A DNA stretch of 13,224 nucleotides from assembly GCA_964459305.1 (NCBI GenBank), contig CAYWNA010000326.1:1-13224 (forward strand), written 5' to 3'. The position numbers and the translations under genes were made by a program. The stretch's first letter is position 1; each line of letters opens with the position of its first letter. This document shows, in pieces, positions 9,301 to 13,224 of this stretch. The notes beneath the pieces were generated by a model. The model saw only the letters and a list, made by a program, of their open reading frames with translations. It ran no database searches and had not been told where the DNA came from. The DNA comes from CAYWNA01 sp964459305 (lineage in GTDB: Bacteria > Planctomycetota > Planctomycetia > Pirellulales > Pirellulaceae).

Positions 9301-9470
9301 TCCCAAGGCACGAGTTTGACCTCGCCGTTGTCGATGGATTCGATGCGTCGCTGAATTTCCAGGGCCCAGGCTGCATCGACGTCCTCGTCGCTTTCCGCGT
9401 CAAGGCTGTGGATCAGCGATGCCGCGATTTCTGCGCGGTCAGAGTCGGGCAAAGCCAGGGCAGATTGTAA
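6354..9470 (+). CDS. Exported multidomain TIM-barrel glycoside-hydrolase-like protein, probably 3'-truncated
   Basis: The open frame encodes 1038 residues. A long basic N-region leads to a hydrophobic signal segment (about residues 34-51). TTG 6408 or GTG 6426 would give more ordinary signal peptides, so the start is uncertain. Residues 53-330 appear to be a beta-sandwich. From FTINEY (359 on) the pattern is that of a TIM barrel, with strand ends LIRGWFKW, YLFLDEHT (Asp486, Glu487), VLISANG and VVLFHDWGFGD (around 665). Asp486 and Glu487 are candidate catalytic acids. A beta-sandwich follows to about 870, then a jelly-roll-like module (885-969). The expected final strands of that module are absent. 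Residues 970-1038 are low-complexity in character and lie antisense to the addiction-module gene at 9261-9494, so they are probably not native sequence. The likely role is extracellular glycan degradation alongside the two genes upstream. The glycoside hydrolase family is not recognised. Confidence 0.78.
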   Translation: MSDHRERTNDHRAVAQIWLRPRNPVSERRCRGGTLLSCSVLLCLFPVTVADATPAVTRESGRVLVTGTHYRVAFTPELAGFDFQIRSADGQWFDIAEKRGDLTLAFFDGAEHPARGQRATWAIAHKADYVAIGQRFLLRSEAEMVLDLHFVCTDDGALLGARLVSREAIGGGHLWCPPRIRLARNRWDQYLFWAPDGTTRAGQLSDLDPCPSYAGTSTWEQRGDTVSRLCEERPAIVVQSQERNAGFGIVFIDYAGQWSQSYAFIQRHTPSALYLYGGYSPAASAADTRWAWLAPFPDVDASTVARHVETLVIAGERLARNFESISPPIPKSWMEELPDFPAELRRTEPVCDIRDAVVFTINEYTSSDYAVDVAKKIGSDCLIRGWFKWRDAPRVGRWKGIPPRVHGLGALFGGGITCSALYDGENGISRDQLLDMATRGPAGELIDAWGQSGIRHGSLSSPAYLDYLFRWCREQIDAGADYLFLDEHTAVLNRVEGYDDHSLGDFREYLLSHCSHTRGWSRQDPRWTDRLRIDLRDRGLCPDGTMESFDYGAFMQTHGVHENPTSPGNPLAGLWAQFRSWRDDRAWKLLTDRIRVYAKEKGRTVLISANGIAKYVDLQVLGVWGNWRMHDGHIDLSETQLPIWRSTVKRGRSVAGRRVPVVLFHDWGFGDPPFPFLAVPPSERETWMRVRGAEIYAAGAYFAFPVLGPFGCDAKKDGTLPVIRQQTAFYQRHRELYIRGRYAGSDALTSDTANLSLAAWRLDDPRVLLLHVINRNVRSGQLRTLADVAIRVPVKQIPDRAEIISPDWDGTRSAACRLVDGNLEVTLPELDAYSVCVLRFAEEPDLRHLTDPMRIVPVMRWSRPSQSEFQVQTDGIVEHEGELNGFLQGMLHTHLRNPPTFLVNAKTEGQLRVKVRAVASLGARLEYRVDGQTRQTVDLPDLDNENDDTAREYDRVLTFPIPLGQHRLTLGMPAVTHFAHHVVPRHEFDLAVVDGFDASLNFQGPGCIDVLVAFRVKAVDQRCRDFCAVRVGQSQGRL

Positions 9471-9494
9471 GAGATGTTGGCTTTCAGTGTCCAT
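9261..9494 (-). CDS. Addiction-module antitoxin-like protein (pfam09720 type), orphan
   Basis: A 77-residue acidic protein that fits the putative addiction module component family (usually about 70-80 residues). It has the helix LALPDSDRAEIAASLIHSL, an acidic linker, DVDAAWALEIQRRIESID, and the C-terminal GEVKLVPWDDVMREM, which in this family wraps the toxin. The family normally pairs with a RelE/ParE-like mRNA-interferase toxin encoded immediately downstream. Here downstream means bases below 9261 on the minus strand, and that stretch is the coding strand complement of the glycosidase-like gene, with no toxin-like frame. The antitoxin is therefore an orphan in this window. Its stop (TAG at 9263-9261) lies inside the plus-strand frame, giving a 210-bp convergent overlap. 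No strong Shine-Dalgarno is seen before ATG 9494. Conservation of the whole family pattern is why this strand is called real here. Confidence 0.8.
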   Translation of the reverse strand: MDTESQHLLQSALALPDSDRAEIAASLIHSLDAESDEDVDAAWALEIQRRIESIDNGEVKLVPWDDVMREMRDRRHA

Positions 9495-9586
9495 TCCACA
9501 AGTATCTCAAGTCGATGCTAGAAATGCAACCGTGATCTGTCCAACGTGGCCGATGGGCGTCGCCACGCGTTCCATCCTGACTGGTT

Positions 9587-9609
9587 CTAAAACGGCGTTG
9601 CCGGTTTAG
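9587..9609. terminator. Probable bidirectional intrinsic terminator
   Basis: CTAAAACGGC (9587-9596) and GCCGGTTTAG (9600-9609) are inverted arms with a single mismatch (9592 against 9604) and a GTT loop. The GC core is flanked by an A-run on the left and a T-run on the right, so either strand gives a stem followed by three or four U residues. It lies 117 bases past the plus-strand stop and downstream of the minus-strand gene ending at 9899, as expected for a shared terminator between convergent units. The stem is short, so termination efficiency is uncertain. Confidence 0.45.
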
Positions 9610-9898
9610 CGAAGTGGATCACGCTTCCCCCAGCTAGCGGCGACCCGGCCTCAATCCGGGCAACACGCCACATCCGCAATCACCGGGCCGGGCGCTGCGC
9701 CCATCCGCGATGATGTCCGGCATGCTCGCGATCCTAGCCCGCGGGCAAGCCGGAAAAAGCAAGGCTCCATGACCCGAGGTCAGAATCTGTACGGCGATCC
9801 GCCGCACCGATCCACAGTAATAGGCGGCGTCCATCCGCCACGATGCTGCGGCAGGGATGCCGGACTCTGCGGGCGTGTTTTGTTGCACGACCGCCGCG
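9610..9898. other. Gene-free stretch rich in GC hairpins
   Basis: No frame here looks coding on either strand; the open minus-strand frame through it has a composition typical of a shadow. It holds several inverted repeats: 9644-9648 with 9656-9660 (CCCGG/CCGGG), GGGCGCTGCGCCC at 9690-9702, the strong 14-bp-arm hairpin at 9716-9754, 9792-9796 with 9800-9804 (CGGCG/CGCCG) and 9823-9827 with 9835-9839. CATCCGC also recurs at 9671, 9702 and 9832. Short GC stems are common by chance in DNA of this composition, so only the 9716-9754 hairpin is strong evidence alone. The stretch could be a degraded repeat element or a structured RNA. Confidence 0.5.
9716..9754. repeat. Strong 39-base hairpin
   Basis: Arms 9716-9729 and 9741-9754 are each 14 bases. 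Twelve are Watson-Crick pairs, one is T-G (a wobble pair in plus-strand RNA) and one is an A-A mismatch. The 11-base loop overlaps the palindrome GCCCGCGGGC at 9737-9746. A run of A residues follows the right arm, so on the plus strand it is not a canonical terminator. On the minus strand the U-run precedes the stem. It resembles a REP-type palindromic unit more than a terminator. Confidence 0.5.
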
Positions 9899-10378
9899 CT
9901 ACGCGTCACGCTTGCCGTAGCCAACGTGGTAGAACCAGTCGATCGAATCAAATCGCTCGGCAACGTGCAGCATAGTGCCCTGAACCTTGGAGCGTCCATA
10001 CGGTTCGCGGCGACAACCGTTTGCGGTGTGTTCGCCCAGTCGAAGATCAATCCAAGACACTCGATCAAACGTTGGCGATAGCTGTACCTGAAAGTGAATT
10101 GGCGTAAGCGTTTGATCGGAAATGAAAATGGCCAGTCCCAATAATTCAGCCTCGCGTTCTGCGGTTTTGCGGAAAAACTTGGGGTAAACGCCGTCCAAGC
10201 TCTCGCCCCGCCATTCGTCGTGTACCTCGCGGAGAATTTCAGGGAGGAAAAACTCGAACGAAGCCATCAGGTCACGCTCAGTATTCAGGTCTCCAAGGGA
10301 ATCGCCGACCGAGTGTTCCCGTAGAAGCGGCCCAAGGCGTTCGCAAACGCGTTGTTCTGGGATTGAGATATCGGTCAA
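9899..10378 (-). CDS. Conserved-looking hypothetical protein, soluble
   Basis: I do not recognise this protein. The frame is open from 10462, but the first 28 codons look non-coding in character. TTG 10378 (159 residues, beginning TDISIPEQRVCERLG) is preferred. ATG 10267, which opens ASFEFFLPEILREVHDEW, is a shorter alternative of 122 residues. The body is acidic with helices, then YPKFFRKTAEREAELLGLAI, a strand pair FISDQTLTPIHFQVQL, and the C-terminal PYGRSKVQGTML and DSIDWFYHVGYG. There is no signal peptide or membrane segment, so it is probably cytoplasmic. The balance of hydrophobic strands and charged helices, and the sharp difference from its shadow frames, argue that it is a real gene. 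It lies downstream of the membrane-TPR gene on the same strand. No function is assigned. Confidence 0.65.
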   Translation of the reverse strand: MTDISIPEQRVCERLGPLLREHSVGDSLGDLNTERDLMASFEFFLPEILREVHDEWRGESLDGVYPKFFRKTAEREAELLGLAIFISDQTLTPIHFQVQLSPTFDRVSWIDLRLGEHTANGCRREPYGRSKVQGTMLHVAERFDSIDWFYHVGYGKRDA

Positions 10379-10512
10379 GCGCGTGACCCCACGAAAGACT
10401 GAGGGCGTGCAACGGGTTGTGTGGCCGACGCCGCCATAAACGAAACGAGCGACGTTGAACAAGGGACGATTTTAACAATGGGACGCACGTCGCGCCCAGA
10501 ACGAAGGCGATC

Positions 10513-10540
10513 GCGGCATGGATGCCGCCACTATGCGGCA
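10513..10540 (-). promoter_or_regulatory. Two overlapping, mutually exclusive hairpins
   Basis: GCGGCAT (10513-10519), ATGCCGC (10522-10528) and GCGGCA (10535-10540) form three alternating complementary blocks. The middle one can pair with either neighbour, giving a 7-bp stem with a 2-base gap or a 6-bp stem with a 6-base loop. They lie just past the stop of the membrane-TPR gene (10563) on the minus transcript. Possible roles are 3'-end protection or termination control, but no U-tract follows. This could be chance. Confidence 0.3.
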
Positions 10541-10562
10541 AATCTGTGTTGGGCGAAAGTGG

Positions 10563-10946
10563 TTAGGTTAACGCCTGCTTTTCCTTGATCTGTTGAAGAC
10601 AATTGGCAATGTAACCGTGGTGGTCGGGCCAACGCTTGGCCGTGTTCTCGTACAAGGAGATCGCAGCATCCCATTCGCCCAGTTGATCGAGGCGGGCTGC
10701 GGCAGCGAGCGCATCGTCAGCATTTGTGTATTCATCAGGAGCGCGATCGACCACCTTGGTTCGTGGGCGAACCATGAGCCAAATGAGCGCGGACAGCGGA
10801 CCGAACAGCCAAAAGAGCACGACGATAATGCCACCAGCTTGACCGCGTCTCTGTGCATCACCGACGGCCCACGCAGCAGGCCCGAAGTAGGCGAACAAGA
10901 AAACGGCGGCACACGCCAGCCCCAGAATCGTCGGCAGGATTTCCAT
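10563..10946 (-). CDS. Small inner-membrane protein with two transmembrane helices and a TPR-like tail
   Basis: A 127-residue protein beginning MEILPTILG. Two hydrophobic helices are clear, about residues 5-27 and 37-59. They are joined by the basic loop GDAQRRGQ and followed by MVRPRTK, so the C-terminal part is predicted to be cytoplasmic by the positive-inside rule. Residues about 75-122 form a helical hairpin with TPR character: ADDALAAAARLDQLGEWDAAISLYENTAKRWPDHH, where the LGEWDAAISLYENTAKRWPDH half is the clearest. This is about one and a half repeats. The architecture suggests a small scaffold or adaptor at the membrane, with the partner unknown. ATG 10946 is the natural start because it directly precedes the first helix. 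No strong Shine-Dalgarno is visible. A perfect 7-bp hairpin lies 35 bases upstream. Confidence 0.75.
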   Translation of the reverse strand: MEILPTILGLACAAVFLFAYFGPAAWAVGDAQRRGQAGGIIVVLFWLFGPLSALIWLMVRPRTKVVDRAPDEYTNADDALAAAARLDQLGEWDAAISLYENTAKRWPDHHGYIANCLQQIKEKQALT

Positions 10947-10980
10947 TTGTGTTTAGATGCGATCGCCCAACTAGTTTCCA

Positions 10981-10997
10981 GCCGACAAGGTGTCGGC
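10981..10997. promoter_or_regulatory. Perfect 7-bp hairpin upstream of the membrane-TPR gene
   Basis: GCCGACA (10981-10987) and TGTCGGC (10991-10997) are exact inverted repeats around AGG. The site lies between the alpha-2-macroglobulin unit and the membrane-TPR gene. It may be an operator or a transcript-end hairpin. There is no U-run on the minus strand, so termination is not well supported. Confidence 0.35.
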
Positions 10998-11201
10998 AAG
11001 TATGGTTCGGGATGCGGAAGCCGGCCCTTGCCAATCACCGCACGGTCATTCAATATCGACGAAACACGGCGTCAATGCAAGAAGAATAGCTACTTCATTG
11101 GGGATGGCGGTTCATCGAATTGGCTTTCTTGCCTGGCCGCAAACGCACCTTCACCGCGATCGGTGCGACGATTTCTGGAGTTGCCTGCCCGCAGAGTGCG
11201 A

Positions 11202-11411
11202 TCAGCCCGGTGCCAACTGCAGCAAACGCCGAGGAACCTCTCGTTGGAGCAACTCGTAGAATCCAGGCTCCTCGATCCGCTCGCGCTGTCCACGGGAAAG
11301 CCAGCGCAGCGGCTCCTCCCACTGCTCCAACGGAGGAATCTCCAAGTTCATCCAGCCTCGGCGCACTTTGCGGGCTACGATTCCGGTCAGATCTTTCCCT
11401 CCACGTCTCAT
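11202..11411 (-). CDS. Small hypothetical protein coupled to the alpha-2-macroglobulin gene
   Basis: An ATG at 11411-11409 opens a 69-codon frame only 5 bases after the alpha-2-macroglobulin stop (11419-11417), spacing that suggests translational coupling. The product is basic at the N-terminus (MRRGGKDLTGIVARKVRRGW), then reads NLEIPPLEQWEEPLRWLSRG, an amphipathic stretch, and PGFYELLQREVPRRLLQLAPG before TGA. The residue mix is protein-like, whereas the overlapping frames here look like shadows. No signal peptide, membrane segment or known domain is recognised. After the stop, the neighbouring frame continues with plausible residues (LIALCGQATPEIVAPIAVKV) to 11095. A single-base frameshift splitting a 105-residue protein is therefore possible, though unproven. 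Its role may be tied to the large protein upstream. Confidence 0.5.
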   Translation of the reverse strand: MRRGGKDLTGIVARKVRRGWMNLEIPPLEQWEEPLRWLSRGQRERIEEPGFYELLQREVPRRLLQLAPG

Positions 11412-11416
11412 CCACG

Positions 11417-13224
11417 CTACTCGCGATCTACGATCCCCAGTCGCATTTCGTCGCTGATTGCCCGTACCTCGGGGGCGTACATGGCGAAGCCTGTCGTTGG
11501 CAGCGCGTGAAATCTTCCGGGCGTTTCGGCTCGCATCTTGTAGCGGAGCACGTGGGTTCCCTGTTCCAGGAGGCCGATGAAGAAGACGACTTTCTCGTCG
11601 CGCAGCTCGATATGCGGACACAGGCCGCCGGCCCATCGACCGCCGCTGCGCAGCTCCATCGGCTCGCAGCCGGCGGGCTTCATGTCTTCGAAGGCGAGGT
11701 AGTCGTACACGTTCTTCGACGTGATCGTGAGCACAACCTCGATCTTGTCGCCGCTGTCAACCGCGTCGCCCGTTGCCAACGGCACGCGCGTGTAGCCGGC
11801 CCGCAGTTCCGTCCGCCCCGTCTTCACCAGCGGCTTCGGACGAAGACCCGGCCGCGACGCGGCTGCCCCGGCATCGGCCATCTGCACCTGTTCGGTCTTC
11901 GGTACCAGCTTGAAGTACTCCCGTTTGACAAAGATCTCGTTCCCAGCGCCCTGGATGTCCTCTTCCTTCGTAAAGTAGCTCAGGTAGCACGAGAAATAGA
12001 GCGCCCCTTTGCCTTTCTTCGTCAGCGTAACCTTATGTGGACCCGGTTTGACGTGCAGCCCGCTCAACACGAGTCGGTTGTCGAAGGCGAAAAGGTTGTC
12101 CTTCGTCAGCTGGATTTCCTTCATCGGTCGGCCGTCGATGCTGACCGTGAGCGTGTAGTCCGGCGCCGCCTCGCCGCTGGCCTGCATGTAGTCCACCATG
12201 GCGGCGATGGTCAAGGCCGTATCGCGCGTGCTCCGCCAGTAGTAACCGTTGCGACGGTTGTTCAGCAGCCGCTTGACCAATCGCGGCGCCAAGTCGTTCT
12301 GCGGGTCGATCGCCACCAGCGCTTTGAGCGCCCAGGCGTTCGTCTCGATGTCGTTATTCCACCAGAACCACCAGTACTGCGCTGGCGTACGGACCCAGGC
12401 CGTCTCGTTCTCGTCGTCGCGTTCGACGAATTGCAGCACGTTGCGCAACAGGGTCTTGGCCTCGTCGGTTCGCTCTTCGTTGTGCATTGCCAGGGCGAGC
12501 AGGGCCCGGCCGTAGTTGTTCAGCTTGCCGCGCGAGGCGTACAGCTCGTTCAGCCACGCCTTGCGCTCGTCCTGTTTGAGTCGATGTTCCAGCGACAGAA
12601 TGTAGGCCAGATACGCCTGCGTCTGGATGTGTCCGATCCGTTGCTGGTCTTTCGGCTTGGCCAGTTCCTTGCTGATCGCGTTCTGCAGGAAGTTCAGACC
12701 ACGCTCGTAGACGCCGCCGTCCACATTGACCTTGGCCTGCCGCGCCGCGTGCAGCCCCTGCAGCACATAGGCCGTCTGGTACGGCGACGATTCATCGTTC
12801 CGCCACCAGCCCCAGCCGCCGTCGTTCTGCTGGAAGCCGTAGATCCGGTTCAGCCCGGCGCGGACCATGCGATCCATCTCGGCCGAGTCGAAGACCGGCG
12901 ATTCTCTCCAGCGGCCGAAGCGGTTCTTCAGGTCGCCCTCGTGCATCTGCCGTCGTTGTTCGCCGATCGCTTCGAGGTCGAGGCCCATTTTCTTCAGCGT
13001 GCCGGATACAAGCACCGTCGGGTAGAACCGGCTCATCGTCTGCTCGACGCACCCGTACGGATAGCCGACCAGGTAGGGCAGAGCGTCGACCATCACACCG
13101 GCCAAGCTCGGCGACAGCGTGACCTCCAGCTTTGTTTGCTCGGGATCGATTTCCTCGGGCAAATCCAGCTCAAGCGTCCGCTGCCCCGTCTGCGCGACGC
13201 GGTACGAGCCGCTTTGGGCGATCG
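11417..13224 (-). CDS. Bacterial alpha-2-macroglobulin, C-terminal part (gene continues past the window)
   Basis: About 602 residues of an alpha-2-macroglobulin family protein. The frame is open to the right edge, so TTG 13162 is not a true start and the N-terminal MG domains lie outside. The thioester motif CVEQ (in YPYGCVEQTMSRF, bases 13051-13040) is intact and equivalent to the CxEQ of family members. Around and after it lies the thioester domain, an alpha/alpha toroid with repeats such as GGWGWWRNDESSPYQTAYVL, YWWFWWNNDIETNAWALKAL and YYWRSTRDTALTIAAMV. The C-terminal beta-sandwich (MG10-like) includes LEQGTHVLRYKMRAETPG and the final LPTTGFAMYAPEVRAISDE. The family traps attacking proteases by cleavage-triggered collapse and covalent thioester capture. 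Bacterial members act in the periplasm, often beside pbpC, which is not visible here. The next gene starts 5 bases after the stop. Confidence in the family is high. Confidence 0.93.
   Translation of the reverse strand, partial: IAQSGSYRVAQTGQRTLELDLPEEIDPEQTKLEVTLSPSLAGVMVDALPYLVGYPYGCVEQTMSRFYPTVLVSGTLKKMGLDLEAIGEQRRQMHEGDLKNRFGRWRESPVFDSAEMDRMVRAGLNRIYGFQQNDGGWGWWRNDESSPYQTAYVLQGLHAARQAKVNVDGGVYERGLNFLQNAISKELAKPKDQQRIGHIQTQAYLAYILSLEHRLKQDERKAWLNELYASRGKLNNYGRALLALAMHNEERTDEAKTLLRNVLQFVERDDENETAWVRTPAQYWWFWWNNDIETNAWALKALVAIDPQNDLAPRLVKRLLNNRRNGYYWRSTRDTALTIAAMVDYMQASGEAAPDYTLTVSIDGRPMKEIQLTKDNLFAFDNRLVLSGLHVKPGPHKVTLTKKGKGALYFSCYLSYFTKEEDIQGAGNEIFVKREYFKLVPKTEQVQMADAGAAASRPGLRPKPLVKTGRTELRAGYTRVPLATGDAVDSGDKIEVVLTITSKNVYDYLAFEDMKPAGCEPMELRSGGRWAGGLCPHIELRDEKVVFFIGLLEQGTHVLRYKMRAETPGRFHALPTTGFAMYAPEVRAISDEMRLGIVDRE

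Noticed and set aside
9495..9700. Possible integron attC or phage attachment site next to the antitoxin
   Set aside because: No pair of core sites of attC type and no integrase gene could be found; the inverted repeats fit simple hairpins.
9634..10068. 144-codon minus-strand open frame through the hairpin stretch
   Set aside because: It overlaps the better-patterned hypothetical gene in another frame and encodes Arg/Ala/Gly-rich text with no structure.
10593..11510. 305-codon plus-strand open frame
   Set aside because: It runs antisense to the membrane-TPR gene, the small coupled gene and the alpha-2-macroglobulin end, and its composition is shadow-like.
13140..13162. TTG 13162 as the start of the alpha-2-macroglobulin gene
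   Set aside because: The frame stays open to the window edge and upstream residues continue the beta-strand pattern, so the gene is simply cut by the window.

Overview
The window is GC-rich, gene-dense bacterial DNA. Its gene set suggests a planctomycete or a close relative: several very large exported proteins, an NPCBM module, a discoidin (F5/8 type C) module, a bacterial alpha-2-macroglobulin and a pfam09720-type addiction-module protein. This taxonomic reading is inferred from gene content only, since no ribosomal or other marker gene is present.

Left half, plus strand, about 1-9470. The window opens inside a PLP-dependent group II amino-acid decarboxylase. Three exported proteins follow in the same direction: a metzincin-type zinc protease with a C-terminal NPCBM module, a 987-residue protein with a six-hairpin glycosidase-like core and a C-terminal discoidin domain, and a roughly 1000-residue protein with a probable TIM-barrel glycoside-hydrolase core between beta-sandwich modules. 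Together they look like an extracellular glycan or glycoprotein degradation block. The gap before the discoidin gene holds an 88-bp imperfect palindrome that contains heptad-phased repeats.

Junction, about 9260-9900. The last gene of the block appears to have lost its natural 3' end. Its final 69 codons read antisense through a real minus-strand gene, a small addiction-module antitoxin with no visible toxin partner. A gene-free stretch follows that contains a probable bidirectional terminator and a strong 39-nt hairpin among smaller GC palindromes.

Right half, minus strand, about 9899-13224. In transcription order (right to left) it carries the C-terminal part of an alpha-2-macroglobulin with an intact CxEQ thioester motif, a tightly spaced 69-residue small gene, a two-helix membrane protein with a TPR-like tail, and an unrecognised soluble protein. 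Hairpins separate some of these units. The alpha-2-macroglobulin continues past the right edge.

No tRNA, rRNA, CRISPR array or intact insertion sequence was seen.
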